DNA from: Corynebacterium jeikeium
GTDB taxonomy: Bacteria; Actinomycetota; Actinomycetes; Mycobacteriales; Mycobacteriaceae
Direction: 5' to 3'
Assembly (NCBI RefSeq): GCF_028609885.1
Contig: NZ_CP063195.1
Coordinates: 806,001 to 870,000 of the forward strand
DNA length: 64,000 nt
The position numbers and the translations under genes are program-made. How positions within the stretch are numbered: position 1 is the stretch's first letter; each line of letters opens with the position of its first letter. The notes under the pieces were generated by a model. It saw only the letters and a program-made list of their open reading frames with translations. It searched no databases and was not told the DNA's origin. Positions 43,516-53,461 of this stretch are shown here, one piece after another.

Positions 43516-44526
43516 CTAGGAAGCTTCTTCTTTCGAGCGATCAAAGGCCAGCAAAATCAGGCCGGCAGCAACCCAGCAGCACAGGACAATCCACGGGCGC
43601 GTCGCACCGGCGCAGTCGAAGAAGCTCAGCGACCGCACGAGGTGGCCGGTTGCACCGATCGGCATGAGCTGGCCGAGCGTGGACCAGCCAGCAGGCAGTA
43701 GCCACGGGCCCGTTGCTAGGCCGGACAGCGGGTTGGCGACAAAGATGGTCAGCACTGCGCCCAAGCCGGCACCCGGTACGCCCAATAGTGCGCCAAGCCC
43801 CGCGGTCACCGAGGAAGTCGCAGCGATCCCGAGGGCAATCGCGAGCCATTCCATGCCCACGCTGCCAGCCAGCGTGCCGTAGATTCCGTGCAGCATCCAC
43901 ACCGCTACACCAGCGCCGAGAACCGCCACACCAGCGATGACCGCAGCCTTCAACCACTTGTGGCCGCGCAGTAGAACGGTCGCGAGCATGCCCGAGATCA
44001 CGCCACCGAAGGCCAGCGGTAGGCCGAGCAGTGCGAGCCCCTGGGCCTGCGGGTCGTCCTTCGTGGTGGGGGCGAGATCCTCCGTGTTCACCTTCATCCC
44101 AGTGGCCTGCATCTTCTGGCTCACGCCGTTGAGCATCTGCACATACGGTGCGCCGTTGCCGGATGCAGTGTATACGGTCGCGCCCTTCGGTCCGACGGAG
44201 ATCGCACCGACCGCGTCCCTGTCACGCACCATCTGCTCGACTTCTTCCTGCGAGTTCACGGTGATGAAGTCCGGATGCTCATCCTGTTGTTCTGCCTGAG
44301 AAATCAGTTTTTGAACAACCGGCTCTGGTCCCGTCACTGCAACTGGAACGCCGTCCGGTCCGGAGCCAAAGGTGGGAGCCAGGAAGGCCCAGAGCATCAG
44401 ACCGATGATGATGGGAAGGCCGAGGATCAGCCCAATAGTTTTCTTCATGGTGCCGTTCACGCGCATATCGGATGCGCTGGTACGGCCTGTTTCTGTGGCG
44501 TCTGGGTGCGCCGTCGATGTTGTCAT
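43516..44526 (-). CDS. DUF3533/ABC-2-like membrane protein under TetR control
   Basis: 336 residues from ATG 44526 (GAGGGG upstream). Helix 1 (about 33-52) is followed by a ~120-residue extracytoplasmic domain with DGVPVAVTGPEPVVQKLI and DRDAVGAISVGPKGATVYTASG, then five or six C-terminal helices from residue ~165. This layout matches the YhgE/DUF3533 permease group. It is divergent from the TetR gene with two operators between them, so TetR probably represses both. An efflux-type role is inferred from this arrangement. Confidence 0.8.
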   Translation of the reverse strand: MTTSTAHPDATETGRTSASDMRVNGTMKKTIGLILGLPIIIGLMLWAFLAPTFGSGPDGVPVAVTGPEPVVQKLISQAEQQDEHPDFITVNSQEEVEQMVRDRDAVGAISVGPKGATVYTASGNGAPYVQMLNGVSQKMQATGMKVNTEDLAPTTKDDPQAQGLALLGLPLAFGGVISGMLATVLLRGHKWLKAAVIAGVAVLGAGVAVWMLHGIYGTLAGSVGMEWLAIALGIAATSSVTAGLGALLGVPGAGLGAVLTIFVANPLSGLATGPWLLPAGWSTLGQLMPIGATGHLVRSLSFFDCAGATRPWIVLCCWVAAGLILLAFDRSKEEAS

Positions 44527-44540
44527 GATCCCCTCTAAGT

Positions 44541-44555
44541 GGAACATAGTGTTTC
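44541..44555. promoter_or_regulatory. TetR operator 1
   Basis: GGAACATAGTGTTTC, a 15-bp near-palindrome (GGAACA-N3-TGTTTC), in the divergent promoter region between the permease and the TetR gene. Confidence 0.65.
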
Positions 44556-44568
44556 GGTTTGTCTATTC

Positions 44569-44583
44569 GGATCATACTGTTCC
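44569..44583. promoter_or_regulatory. TetR operator 2
   Basis: GGATCATACTGTTCC, matching operator 1 and the shared consensus GGAACA-N3-TGTTCC, with centres 28 bp apart. The outer half-sites together also form AGTGGAACA/TGTTCCACT. Confidence 0.65.
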
Positions 44584-44616
44584 ACTTTTTGTGTTGTCAA
44601 CGGTAGAGTTTCAAAT

Positions 44617-45192
44617 ATGCGAAAAGATGCTGCTGAAAACGGCCAAGCGATCGTCGAGGTAGCCAGTGTGCTCATCGCCCAGATGGGCCCAGACGTATCG
44701 CTAAGAACCATCGCCAAGGAAGCGGGCGTCGGTGTAGCGACAGCGAGTCGCCACTTTCCCGATCGCGATGACCTCTACCGAGCGGTGCTGGAACGCGCCA
44801 TCGATAAGATGCGCGACCTTGTCGATCGCCACGTCCCACAATTCGACGATGACCCTGAAGGGGCGTGGCGCTCCGCGATCAAAGAGATGGTGGACATGAA
44901 TTTTGCCGCAGTAGGCCAAGAGATCGTGCCCGTGCTGGTTTCACATATCGACTCTGAGGAACGGGAACTCCGTTTCGAAGAGGTCCGCTCCTTGTACCGC
45001 CCGTTGCTTGCGCAAGCAGAAAAATACGGGCTGTTCCCGCAGGGGATCGACGTCATGAACTTCCACTTCGGCATCATCGCCATCTCACGGCCGCTCCCGG
45101 CGCCGGGTGAGGAGATGTTTGCAGCCGCGCGAGAATGGCTCGTGGACGTATTCATCAACGGACTACGCGACCCACATCGCGCAGCCGAATAA
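44617..45192 (+). CDS. TetR-family transcriptional regulator
   Basis: 191 residues from ATG 44617. The N-terminal helix-turn-helix is VSLRTIAKEAGVGVATASRHFPDRDDLYRAVLE (residues ~28-60), a typical TetR recognition region; the remainder is a helical ligand-binding and dimerisation domain. The open frame upstream to 44539 runs through the operators and is not used. Likely represses itself and the divergent permease. Ligand unknown. Confidence 0.9.
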   Translation: MRKDAAENGQAIVEVASVLIAQMGPDVSLRTIAKEAGVGVATASRHFPDRDDLYRAVLERAIDKMRDLVDRHVPQFDDDPEGAWRSAIKEMVDMNFAAVGQEIVPVLVSHIDSEERELRFEEVRSLYRPLLAQAEKYGLFPQGIDVMNFHFGIIAISRPLPAPGEEMFAAAREWLVDVFINGLRDPHRAAE

Positions 45193-45264
45193 CTGCAGCG
45201 ACAGCACAGGCGCAGGGGGAGGGGAGTCCACCCCGCCCGGGGCAACCGCCCACCAACAGCAAAA

Positions 45265-45294
45265 GGCCCGGAAGCTACCAACAGCTTCCGGGCC
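45265..45294 (-). terminator. glnA1 terminator
   Basis: A perfect 12-bp stem, GGCCCGGAAGCT with AGCTTCCGGGCC, and a 6-base loop. On the minus strand it is followed by TTTTGCTG, 17 bases after the glnA1 stop. Confidence 0.9.
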
Positions 45295-45311
45295 ACGCGC
45301 TAGATCAGCAA

Positions 45312-46748
45312 CTAGCAGTCGTAGTACATCTCGAACTCCTGCGGCGTCGGGCGCAGGCGAACCGGTGCGATCTCGTTGTCGTACTTGTAGGCGATGTAGG
45401 TATCGATCAGGTCGTCGGTGAACACGCCGCCCTCGGTCAGGAACTCGTTGTCCTCCTCCAGAGCCTTCAGGGAAGCCTCCAGGCTGGTCGGAGCCTGCGG
45501 GATGTCCTTAGCCTCCTCCGGCGGCAGCTCGTACAGGTCCTTGTCGACCGGAGCGTGCGGCTCGATGCGGTTCTTCACACCATCCAGGCCCGCCAGCATC
45601 ATGGCGGCGAAGCCGAAGTACGGGTTACCACTCGGGTCCGGAGCGCGGAACTCGATGCGCTTTGCCTTCGCGTTGGAGCCCGTGATCGGGATGCGCACCG
45701 CTGCAGAGCGGTTACGCTGCGAGTACACCAGGTTGATCGGAGCCTCGAAGCCCGGGACCAGACGGTGGTAGGAGTTCAGCGTCGGGTTCGTGAAGGCCAG
45801 CACAGCGCCAGCGTGCTTCAGGATGCCGCCGATGTAGTAGCGGGCGATGTCGGACAGGCCAGCGTAGCCGGACTCATCGTAGAACAGCGGTTCGCCGTCC
45901 TTCCACAGCGACTGGTGGGCGTGCATGCCCGAACCGTTGTCGCCAGCCAGCGGCTTCGGCATGAAGGTCGCGGACTTGCCGGCCTGCCAAGCGGTGTTCT
46001 TGATGATGTACTTGAAGGACTGCAGGTCATCCGCCGCGTGCAGCAGGGTATTGAACTGGTAGTTGATCTCCTGCTGGCCACCGGTGCCCACCTCGTGGTG
46101 CGCGCGCTCCAGCTTGAAGCCAGCGTTTGCCAGGTTGCGGGACATATCGTCGCGCAGGTCCTGGTAGTGATCGTACGGTGCGACGGGGAAGTAGCCGCCC
46201 TTCATGCGGGTCTTGTAGCCCAGGTTGGTGGAGCCGTCCGGGTTGACCTCTGCGCCACGGTTCCACCAGCCCTCGACGGAATCCAGCTCGTAGAAAGCGC
46301 GGTTGGTCTCCGCCTCGTAGCGGACGGAGTCGAAGAGGTAGAACTCTGCCTCCGCGCCGAAGAAGCAGGTATCCGCAATGCCCGTGGAGGCCAGATACTG
46401 CTCCGCCTTGCGGGCAACGTTACGCGGGTCGCGGGAGAACGGCTCGCGGGTGAACGGATCGTGAACGAAGAACTTCACGTTCAGCGTCTTGGCCTTGCGG
46501 AACGGATCGATCTTGGCGGTCGCCAGGTCCGGCAGCAGGTTCATATCCGACTCTTCGATGGTGGTAAAGCCACGGATAGAAGAGCCGTCGAAAGCCAGGC
46601 CCTCCTCCATGGCATCCTCATCGAATTCCGAAGCCGGGATGCTGAAGTGCTGCTCGATTCCGGGCACATCGGTGAAGCGTACGTCGACGAACTCGACGTC
46701 ATTGTCCTTGATGTACTTGGCAACTTCTTCTGCGGTCTTGAATGACAC
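45312..46748 (-). CDS. glnA: Glutamine synthetase I GlnA1 (adenylylation-regulated)
   Basis: 478 residues from GTG 46748 (GGAAG upstream), the usual GSI-beta length. Motifs: [23 protein letters not shown] metal ligands, [36 protein letters not shown] and NRSAAVRIP. The adenylylation site is [11 protein letters not shown] near residue 400, the Tyr modified by GlnE (10.7 kb). It makes glutamine from glutamate and ammonia. A TATATT on the minus strand near 46790 may be the -10; it lies inside a TGTTGC/GCAACA inverted repeat that could be a regulator site. No clear AmtR box was seen. Confidence 0.96.
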   Translation of the reverse strand: MSFKTAEEVAKYIKDNDVEFVDVRFTDVPGIEQHFSIPASEFDEDAMEEGLAFDGSSIRGFTTIEESDMNLLPDLATAKIDPFRKAKTLNVKFFVHDPFTREPFSRDPRNVARKAEQYLASTGIADTCFFGAEAEFYLFDSVRYEAETNRAFYELDSVEGWWNRGAEVNPDGSTNLGYKTRMKGGYFPVAPYDHYQDLRDDMSRNLANAGFKLERAHHEVGTGGQQEINYQFNTLLHAADDLQSFKYIIKNTAWQAGKSATFMPKPLAGDNGSGMHAHQSLWKDGEPLFYDESGYAGLSDIARYYIGGILKHAGAVLAFTNPTLNSYHRLVPGFEAPINLVYSQRNRSAAVRIPITGSNAKAKRIEFRAPDPSGNPYFGFAAMMLAGLDGVKNRIEPHAPVDKDLYELPPEEAKDIPQAPTSLEASLKALEEDNEFLTEGGVFTDDLIDTYIAYKYDNEIAPVRLRPTPQEFEMYYDC

Positions 46749-46901
46749 TGTATTTCTTCCGTTCCTTGCAGTTGGAATCTCAAACTGTTGCGACAATATA
46801 TAAAAGCAACACAATCGATCCTACGCATACTGGGCGCCGATTCAGGTAAAAATTTACAAAATTGTGCCACAAACTAACAGCCAGCTAGGCTCTAGACCAT
46901 C

Positions 46902-47378
46902 ATGAGTGAATCGCGTAGCTGGCTTGAAGGCCCCCTTGTACCAGGCGAAAACGAAGACCTCGCCGACCTCAGTCCATACCCCGGCGCCCGCTTGGGGTTG
47001 CCCAAAGACGGCCCGGGCTCACTGTCCCCCTTGTTCCCCCGGCTGGGTGCACTGCTGATCGACTGGCTGGCCTGCTACGCCCTGGCCTGGTTCGTCACTT
47101 CCACGACGGACGCGCTGGGCGATTCTGCCACCGCCGCGATGATCTTCTTCATCATCTGGCGCATCCTGACCGTCTGGCTGTTCGCCCAATCCCCAGGGCA
47201 TGCCATCGTGGGCATCGGCGTGGCGCGCATCGACAAGCCCGACGAGCGCGTGGGTCTGTGGCGCTCGGTCGTCCGCACGCTGCTGACGGTCTTCCTCTTC
47301 CCCCCAATTATTCAAGACACTGACGGCCGCGGAATGCACGATCGCGCCACCGGCACGGCCGTTATCCGCAGCCGCTAA
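46902..47378 (+). CDS. RDD-family membrane protein
   Basis: 158 residues. The RDD signature is LFPRLGALLIDWLACYALAWF (residues ~43-63; R and D conserved), followed by a second helix (AMIFFIIWRILTVWLFAQSPGHAIVGIGVAR) and the C-terminal DTDGRGMHDRATGTAVI. TAGGCT (46886-46891) ten bases upstream may be its -10. Divergent from glnA1. M. tuberculosis has an RDD protein at the equivalent place. Function unknown. Confidence 0.85.
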   Translation: MSESRSWLEGPLVPGENEDLADLSPYPGARLGLPKDGPGSLSPLFPRLGALLIDWLACYALAWFVTSTTDALGDSATAAMIFFIIWRILTVWLFAQSPGHAIVGIGVARIDKPDERVGLWRSVVRTLLTVFLFPPIIQDTDGRGMHDRATGTAVIRSR

Positions 47379-47381
47379 GCG

Positions 47382-48161
47382 TTACTTCTTTCCGCGCTGT
47401 GCCGCACGGCGGGCGCGGCGGTTCATGCCCGACATCTTCGCGCCCTTCGGCATCGGACCCTTCGGCATGTTGTTGTTCGGGTTGCTTAGCCGCGAGATCG
47501 ACTCGACCTTGGAGTTAAGGGCGTCCACCTCATTCTTCTTGATGTTGCGCGGTAGGCGCATCAGGTGGTTCTGCAGCTTCTTCATCGGCACCTGGCCCTC
47601 GCCGTCGCCGACGATCACGTCGTAGATCGGGGTCTTGCCCACGATGCGCGCGAGCTTCTTGCGTTCCTGCGCCATCATCGGCTTCAAGCGGTGCGGTGCG
47701 CCCTCGCCGACCAGCACAATGCCGGGGGTGCCTACCACGCGGTGCACTGCGTCCATGTGGGTGTTGGACGCCACGCCGTTCTCCGTAATCCACTTCATGC
47801 CTACGCCATCACGCATGTTGGACAAAGCCCATGCGGCGGCTCCGGCCTCGCCCTCAATCTGGTCATACACGCCGGACTGCAAGCGGCGGGAGAATACCCA
47901 CATCGCCGCCATTGCGCCGATGATGATGCCCACGATCAGGTTCAGCCACCACCAGCCGAAAACCAGGCTGAGCAGCAGCAACAGCACAACGGGAATCAGG
48001 AAAGCCAGAACCATGTACGGGATAAGCTTCTTATCCCGGCCCTTCTGCAGCTTGAAGGCCTGCCACAGCTGGGAGCGCGTCTGCTTGCGCTGCTCCTTCT
48101 TCGCTGCCTTTGCGGCCTTCTTTTCTTCCTTGACCCTTACGTCCTTTTTGTCCTTCGCCAT
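47382..48161 (-). CDS. DUF4191 membrane protein (Rv2219-like)
   Basis: 259 residues. A Lys/Glu-rich N-terminal 35 residues lead into two adjacent helices (LIPYMVLAFLIPVVLLLLLSLVF and LIVGIIIGAMAAMWVFSRRL), then a soluble domain containing GEAGAAAWALSNMRDGVGMKW and GTPGIVLVGEGAPHRLKPMMAQERKK, and a basic tail. It lies next to lipA and glnA1, as in mycobacteria. Function unknown. Its stop is 4 bp from the convergent RDD gene. Confidence 0.87.
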   Translation of the reverse strand: MAKDKKDVRVKEEKKAAKAAKKEQRKQTRSQLWQAFKLQKGRDKKLIPYMVLAFLIPVVLLLLLSLVFGWWWLNLIVGIIIGAMAAMWVFSRRLQSGVYDQIEGEAGAAAWALSNMRDGVGMKWITENGVASNTHMDAVHRVVGTPGIVLVGEGAPHRLKPMMAQERKKLARIVGKTPIYDVIVGDGEGQVPMKKLQNHLMRLPRNIKKNEVDALNSKVESISRLSNPNNNMPKGPMPKGAKMSGMNRRARRAAQRGKK

Positions 48162-48212
48162 GGATTCAACAATAAGGCATGAATAAAGGCGGGGCGAAAG
48201 TGCCCCGCCGAG

Positions 48213-49262
48213 CTAGCGGCGCGACGCAGTGACCGGCGTGTCCTCCGAAGCGCCGTAGCGCTCCAGCAGTGTAGAGGCCTCCTGCGACGTGGTGGAATCG
48301 AGAGTCTCCTCCAAGTGCTTCAGGTTCTCCGGAATAGCCTCGCCGCGCGCCTGCTTGGCCTGCGCGTACAGGCGGCCGGCGCGGTAAGAGGAACGCACCA
48401 ACGGGCCGGACATAACAGCCTTGATGCCCAACTCGTAGGCTGCGTCGGAGTGCTCCATGAACTCCTCCGGCTTCACCCAACGCTCAATCGGGTGATGCAT
48501 GGAGGACGGGCGCAGGTACTGGGTAATCGTCAGAATGTCGGTGCCGGCGTCTGCCAGGTCCTTGATAGCCGCGCGGACCTCTTCCTTCTTCTCACCCATG
48601 CCCAGGATCAGGTTGGACTTCGTCACCAGGCCGTAATCGTGTGCCGCCTGAATGACCTCCAGGGAACGGTCGTACTTGAAGGCCGGGCGGATGCGCTTAA
48701 AGATGCGCGGAACCGTCTCCAGGTTGTGGGCAAACACCTCCGGCTGGGAATCGAAGACGACCTTCAGCAGCTCCGGGCGGTTGGAAAAATCGGGCGTCAG
48801 ATTTTCCACACCCGTGTTCGGGTTCAGCTCGTGAATCTTCTTCACAACCTCGGCGTACAGCCACGCGCCCTCATCATCCAGGTCGTCGCGCGTCACGCCG
48901 GTGATGGTGGCGTAGCGCAGACCCATCTCGCGGACATTCTCCGCCACGCGGCGCGGCTCGTCCATATCCAGCGGGGACGGGCGGCCGGACTTAATCTGGC
49001 AGAAGTCGCAACGGCGGGAACACGTATCACCGCCGATGAGGAACGTCGCCTCGCGGTCCTCCCAGCACTCGTTGATATTCGGGCAGCCAGCCTCTTGGCA
49101 CACGGTGTGCAGGCCAGCGCCCTTCACGCGATTCTTAATATCCCGATACTCCGGGCCGACCTTCGCGGTCGTGCGGATCCACCGAGGCTTCGACTCGATG
49201 GGGGTTTCGGCATTCTTCGCCTCGATGCGTAGCATCCGGCGTCCATCTGCGGTCACACTCAT
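48213..49262 (-). CDS. lipA: Lipoyl synthase
   Basis: 349 residues. Radical-SAM enzyme that adds two sulfurs to protein-bound octanoate. The auxiliary-cluster motif [13 protein letters not shown] and the SAM-cluster motif [13 protein letters not shown] are both present, with the C-terminal RSSYRAG Arg-Ser-Ser motif. ATG 49262. lipB lies 63 bp upstream on the same strand and aceF beyond it, so substrate and enzymes are encoded together. Confidence 0.97.
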   Translation of the reverse strand: MSVTADGRRMLRIEAKNAETPIESKPRWIRTTAKVGPEYRDIKNRVKGAGLHTVCQEAGCPNINECWEDREATFLIGGDTCSRRCDFCQIKSGRPSPLDMDEPRRVAENVREMGLRYATITGVTRDDLDDEGAWLYAEVVKKIHELNPNTGVENLTPDFSNRPELLKVVFDSQPEVFAHNLETVPRIFKRIRPAFKYDRSLEVIQAAHDYGLVTKSNLILGMGEKKEEVRAAIKDLADAGTDILTITQYLRPSSMHHPIERWVKPEEFMEHSDAAYELGIKAVMSGPLVRSSYRAGRLYAQAKQARGEAIPENLKHLEETLDSTTSQEASTLLERYGASEDTPVTASRR

Positions 49263-49325
49263 GCCGACTAGCCTACGCTGGGTGCCGTATAGGAATCCAC
49301 CTCGGGTTTTCCCCTAGGAATGCAC

Positions 49326-50084
49326 CTAAGAATGCACCGGCAAGTCGCCGTTCAAAGCGTCAACGAGGTTGCGGGCGAGGGACGAGTGGGCGTCAGAAAC
49401 ACTAACATCGCGCCCCAGCTCCTCGGTGAGCGTCGTGACACCCGCGTCCGCCAGCCCACAAGGCACAATGTGGTCGTAATACTCCATGGTGTTGTCGCAG
49501 TTCAGGGACACTCCGTGCATGGTCACGCCGCGCGTCACGCGGATGCCGATCGCGGCTATCTTACGTGCGGGCTTGAGCTCGCCATTAATGACGCCCGCAG
49601 GCAGCCACACGCCCGAACGCCCCTCTACGCGGCCGGTGCCGTGCAGGCCAAGATCTTCACAAGTCTGGATAAGCGCCTGCTCCAGGCGGCGGACATAATC
49701 GACCACGTCCACCGGGTCGGCCAGCTTGATGATGGGGTATGCGACCAACTGGCCGGGTCCATGCCAGGTGATGCGGCCTCCACGGTCGACGTCGACGACT
49801 GGCAGGCCGTTGGTGGGGCGGTCGGAATCCTGGGTGCGCTTGCCGGCAGTGTACGTCGGCGGATGCTGGAGTAGGAGGATGGTGTCCGGGATTTTCTCTT
49901 CGGCGCGCTGGGCGGCGAGGTCCGCCTGGAGGTGCCAGGTGTCCTCGTAGTCCACGGTGCCCAGGTCGCGGATGTCGATGTCTACGGCTGGGGTGCTGGT
50001 GTTGGCTGGTGGGGTGGTTGCCCCGTCGTTAGTGCCGGTTGTGCCCATGTTTGCTTTGCGGATGCTGCCTTGCTGGAATCCCAT
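49326..50084 (-). CDS. lipB: Octanoyl-(acyl-carrier protein) transferase
   Basis: 252 residues. Transfers octanoate from ACP to E2 and H proteins. Family blocks: [51 protein letters not shown] (Lys of the dyad) and [14 protein letters not shown] (Cys of the dyad). ATG 50084 follows TATCAT (50097-50092) by seven bases, consistent with a leaderless start. The first ~35 residues are Thr/Asn/Pro-rich and beyond the family core; ATG 50048 is an alternative. Confidence 0.95.
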   Translation of the reverse strand: MGFQQGSIRKANMGTTGTNDGATTPPANTSTPAVDIDIRDLGTVDYEDTWHLQADLAAQRAEEKIPDTILLLQHPPTYTAGKRTQDSDRPTNGLPVVDVDRGGRITWHGPGQLVAYPIIKLADPVDVVDYVRRLEQALIQTCEDLGLHGTGRVEGRSGVWLPAGVINGELKPARKIAAIGIRVTRGVTMHGVSLNCDNTMEYYDHIVPCGLADAGVTTLTEELGRDVSVSDAHSSLARNLVDALNGDLPVHS

Positions 50085-50129
50085 GGTGGCGATGATACTC
50101 CAGTGGTGTTGCGGTGCTGCGGGGGCCTG

Positions 50130-50220
50130 CCGGGTGCTGCTGGCTGCTGTCCCGCTGGCGCCAGGTTCCGCTGGGTTTTGTCCCGCTGGGTGAGGTCCCG
50201 CTGGCGTCAGGTTCCGCCTG
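50130..50220. repeat. Degenerate C/G-rich repeats upstream of lipB
   Basis: GTCCCGCTGG occurs three times and GCGCCAGGTTCCGC or GCGTCAGGTTCCGC twice in ~75 bp. The rest of 50085-50680 holds hairpin element D and the aceF terminator; no supported gene was found there. Confidence 0.6.
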
Positions 50221-50309
50221 TAGTGAGGCTGAAGCTTCTGATGGTGCTAGATATGCCAGGTGGTGACGTTGATGCTGGTGCCTCCGGTGTTTGGCACTTC
50301 CTGAAGGCC

Positions 50310-50445
50310 GCTTAATGTCGGAAAAGTTGCAATTCTTCAAATCGGGATTGGTTTCCACTTTCCCAAAAGCCCCTTGACCTGCGCATTTGCATATTTGAAA
50401 ACCAGTAGCATTAACAAATTGCAACTTTTCCGACATTTAAGGGCC
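50310..50445. repeat. Hairpin element D (21-bp perfect inverted repeat, GCAGGTCA core)
   Basis: The left arm (50314-50334, beginning AATGTCGGAAAAGTTG) and right arm (50417-50437) are exact complements. From ATGTC (50315) to GACAT (50436) the unit is 122 bp, identical in length to element A. GCAGGTCA is on the minus strand at 50382-50375, at the same internal offset (base 55) as in A. The 9-mer CTGAAGGCC flanks it at 50301-50309 and 50446-50454, which could be a target duplication. Confidence 0.85.
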
Positions 50446-50570
50446 CTGAAGGCCTCTCGCGAGAGATTTTGGTGCGGGGTGGGAGAGCCCAGAGGCGGAT
50501 ATGGAGCTAGGTTTGCTGAATGAGACGCCCCCGAGCTACTGCCCGGGGCAAGTCGGCACCCAACAACACA

Positions 50571-50605
50571 AAACGCCGACCCCGCGGGTAGCGGAGCCGG
50601 CGTTT
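50571..50605 (-). terminator. aceF terminator
   Basis: AAACGCCG and CGGCGTTT pair around a GC-rich inner stem-loop. On the minus strand it ends in TTTTGTGTT, ~75 bases after the aceF stop. Confidence 0.7.
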
Positions 50606-50680
50606 TACCTGGTCAGTTGGCTTAAAGCTGTGGCTAGTTGGCTGCAGGACAGCGCCGCCTAGCCGCAACTAGAACCAAAC

Positions 50681-52828
50681 CTAGAGCTCCAGGTCCTCGG
50701 TGAAGTCCGAGTTCTCCAGGCGGTCACGCAGCGTGGACATGAAGCGGCCAGCGTCGGCGCCGTCGATGACCTGGTGGTCGTAGGTCATCGGCAGGAAGAC
50801 CATCTGGCGGATGGCGATGGCCTCGCCCTCGTCCTCACTCAGAACCACCGGGCGCTTCACGATGGCACCGGTGCCGATCATGGCAGCCTGCGGCGGAACC
50901 AGGATCGGGGTGTCAGTCAGGGCGCCCTCGGAACCGATGTTGGTGATGGTGAAGGTGCCGCCGGACAGGTCGTTCGGCTTCAGCTTCTTGTTGCGCGCGC
51001 GGTCAGCGATGTCAACGATGGCCTGGGCGAGCTCCGGCAGGGACATGTCCTGCGCGTTGTGGATAACCGGGCTCAGCAGGCCAGCTTCCGTGTCGACAGC
51101 GATGCCCAGGTTGACCTGCTCGTGGTAGGTCATCTCCTTGGTTTCCGCGTTGTAGGAGGCGTTGACGTTCGGGTGGGAAATCAGAGCCTCGACCGCTGCC
51201 TTCGCGAAGAACGGCAGGTAGGTCAGGTTCACACCGTGCTTGTCGGCGAAGGCCTGCTTGTTGGCCTTGCGAAGTTCTGCAACGCGAGTCATGTCGACCT
51301 CGTGGACCTGCGTCAGCTGAGCTGCAGCGTGCAGGGAATCCAGGGTGGTCTTCGCGGTGATCTCGCGGATGCGGCTGACCTTCTTGGTGGTGCCGCGCAG
51401 CTCCTGCTTAGCCGGGTCGACCTTGTAGGAGGAAGCGCGCGGGCCAGCCGGGGAAGCGGACTTCGCGGAGGAGCTGGAAGCGGAGGTGCCTTCTGCTGCG
51501 GCCAGGATGTCCTGCTTGCGGATACGGCCGCCGACGCCGGTTCCCTCGACGCTCGACAGATCGACGCCATGCTTATCAGCCAGCTTGCGTACCAGCGGAG
51601 TGACGTAGGGGAGGTTGCCCTCGGCGGGCTTCGACTGCTTTGCAGCAGGCTTGGAGGACTTGGCTTCAGTCTTGGCCTCGGCCTTCTCTTCGGCCTGCTT
51701 AGCCTCAGCCTTCTTTTCCTCCGCCTTCGGCTCGGCCTTGTCCTCGGACTTCTCAGCCTTGTCCTCGGAGGCGGACTCGTCGGCCTTGGAGGAACCGGAG
51801 TCGGAGTTAGAGGAGCCGGACTTGGCGGCGCCCTCGTCGCCGATGCGGGCGATGACTGCGCCGACGTCTACGGTGTCATCCTCGTTGGCCAGGATCTCCA
51901 CCAGGGTGCCGGCGACCGGGGACGGGATCTCGGTGTCGACCTTTTCGGTGGAGACCTCGAGCAGCGGCTCGTCGACCTCAACTTTGTCGCCGACCTTCTT
52001 CAGCCACTGGGTGATGGTGCCCTCGGTGACGGACTCGCCGAGTTCCGGCATGGTGACGTCCTCGGCCTCGCCGGAACCAGAGCCAGAGTTATCAGAGGAC
52101 TCGGCGGAGCTGGAATCGCTGGGCTCGGAGGACTCCTTGGACTCAGACTCATCGGCCTTGGAGGAGCTGGAGTCGGAAGAATCGGAGGAGTCAGAGGATC
52201 CGGACTTGGCGGCGCCCTCGTCGCCGATGCGGGCGATGACTGCGCCGACGTCTACGGTGTCATCCTCGTTGGCCAGGATCTCCACCAGGGTGCCGGCGAC
52301 CGGGGACGGGATCTCGGTGTCGACCTTGTCGGTGGAGACCTCGAGCAGCGGCTCGTCGACCTCAACCTTGTCGCCGACCTTCTTCAGCCACTGGGTGATG
52401 GTGCCCTCGGTGACGGACTCGCCGAGCTCCGGCATGGTAACGTCCTCGGCCTCACCGGAGGCGGAGCCGGAACCAGACTCAGCGCCAGAGTTGTCGGAAG
52501 ACTCAGAGCCGGACTCGCTGGACTCCTCGGTAGCGTCGCTGGAATCGTCGTCGCTGGAGCTGTCGGCGTCAGAACCAGAAGGCTCTTCGCCCTCCTCACC
52601 GATCTCGGCGATGACTGCGCCGACGTCCACAGTGTCGTCTTCCTCAGCGATGATCTTCAGCAGCACACCACTTGCGGGGGACGGGATCTCCGTATCAACC
52701 TTGTCGGTCGATACCTCCAGCAACGGTTCGTCGACGGAGACCTTGTCTCCGACCTTCTTCAGCCACTGAGTAACGGTGCCCTCGGTTACGGACTCGCCCA
52801 GTTCGGGCATTTCGACGGAGTACGCCAT
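50681..52828 (-). CDS. aceF: Dihydrolipoamide acyltransferase (E2) with three lipoyl domains
   Basis: 715 residues. Three lipoyl domains are visible (lipoyl-Lys in [10 protein letters not shown] or [10 protein letters not shown] at ~43, ~168 and ~296), each followed by a long Ser/Glu/Asp linker. A subunit-binding domain ([24 protein letters not shown], from ~400) and the catalytic core ending [15 protein letters not shown] (HxxxDG) complete the E2. It belongs to the pyruvate dehydrogenase or mixed PDH/ODH complex of corynebacteria. Lipoyl domains 2 and 3 are nearly identical at DNA level (51819-52075 and 52203-52459, five differences in 257 bp). lipB and lipA follow downstream. Confidence 0.95.
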   Translation of the reverse strand: MAYSVEMPELGESVTEGTVTQWLKKVGDKVSVDEPLLEVSTDKVDTEIPSPASGVLLKIIAEEDDTVDVGAVIAEIGEEGEEPSGSDADSSSDDDSSDATEESSESGSESSDNSGAESGSGSASGEAEDVTMPELGESVTEGTITQWLKKVGDKVEVDEPLLEVSTDKVDTEIPSPVAGTLVEILANEDDTVDVGAVIARIGDEGAAKSGSSDSSDSSDSSSSKADESESKESSEPSDSSSAESSDNSGSGSGEAEDVTMPELGESVTEGTITQWLKKVGDKVEVDEPLLEVSTEKVDTEIPSPVAGTLVEILANEDDTVDVGAVIARIGDEGAAKSGSSNSDSGSSKADESASEDKAEKSEDKAEPKAEEKKAEAKQAEEKAEAKTEAKSSKPAAKQSKPAEGNLPYVTPLVRKLADKHGVDLSSVEGTGVGGRIRKQDILAAAEGTSASSSSAKSASPAGPRASSYKVDPAKQELRGTTKKVSRIREITAKTTLDSLHAAAQLTQVHEVDMTRVAELRKANKQAFADKHGVNLTYLPFFAKAAVEALISHPNVNASYNAETKEMTYHEQVNLGIAVDTEAGLLSPVIHNAQDMSLPELAQAIVDIADRARNKKLKPNDLSGGTFTITNIGSEGALTDTPILVPPQAAMIGTGAIVKRPVVLSEDEGEAIAIRQMVFLPMTYDHQVIDGADAGRFMSTLRDRLENSDFTEDLEL

Positions 52829-53001
52829 GGTGTTTGAAGCTCCTCAAGCTAAACGGAAATCAGCTGTGGTTATTTGGTTGAAATACTACATAAGTCTACG
52901 CGCCTTGCCTCCGCTCCGCCGAGTGCCCCCTCGCTCGTATCTTTTTGTGACGCCCCCTCACAGTCTCCGCGCACCTTTGGGGAACCGCCGGGTATGTGAA
53001 C

Positions 53002-53007
53002 TAGAAT
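53002..53007 (+). promoter_or_regulatory. -10 hexamer, leaderless GTG start
   Basis: TAGAAT, eight bases before GTG 53016. It decides the start of the following gene, whose frame is otherwise open much further upstream. Confidence 0.55.
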
Positions 53008-53015
53008 CGGCTAAC

Positions 53016-53411
53016 GTGTTTAATCTTTTCGGCCGGAACAAAAACAGCTCCACCCGACCGCCGCGTGCGCCGGGGGAGACTATCCGTTCCAAGGATCTGA
53101 CCTATCTGCAGCAGTGGGCCAGTACCCGCAGGGGTGTGGAGGGGTTTGTGGAGCCGGAAACCATCGTCAATGAGATGTCCGTGGTGCTGGTCGACAGCGA
53201 GGGGGAGTGGACGCGCCGCCGTATCGGCGGGCCGAAGGGGATCGACAAGGTGGCCCACTCGGTTGGCATTCCTCTGTACTTCGCGGAGGAAACCGGCTAT
53301 CCGCAGCGCATGCGTGATCGCATGGAGCGGGATCGGTTGATTCAGAAGCGCTTGGAACAGCGCGAACGGCGCGCGCAGTTTGAACAGCGTCGCGCCGAGC
53401 AGGGGGAGTAG
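53016..53411 (+). CDS. Conserved hypothetical protein
   Basis: 131 residues from GTG 53016, beginning MFNLFGRNKNSSTRPPR. The core DLTYLQQWASTRRGVEGFVEPETIVNEMSVVLVDSEGEW, RRRIGGPKGIDKVAHSVGIPLYFAEETGYPQRMRDR is followed by a strongly charged Arg/Glu/Gln helix. It resembles small conserved actinobacterial proteins found between aceF and pepA. No catalytic motif is visible. Confidence 0.78.
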   Translation: MFNLFGRNKNSSTRPPRAPGETIRSKDLTYLQQWASTRRGVEGFVEPETIVNEMSVVLVDSEGEWTRRRIGGPKGIDKVAHSVGIPLYFAEETGYPQRMRDRMERDRLIQKRLEQRERRAQFEQRRAEQGE

Positions 53412-53461
53412 CGGCTAGCCCCCGGCCTGCCGAGCCCCCCGCCTGGCTAACCTCGGCCTGA

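Noticed and set aside
50029..50436. A 135-codon minus-strand frame whose start codon lies in the arm of hairpin D
   Set aside because: The ATG is simply the ATGTC arm end; the downstream half reads through lipB and its repeats in the wrong frame, and copies A and B do not keep an open frame.
50774..52837. 687-codon open frame on the strand opposite aceF
   Set aside because: A high-GC shadow of the lipoyl-domain and linker codons; aceF has full family motifs and neighbours.
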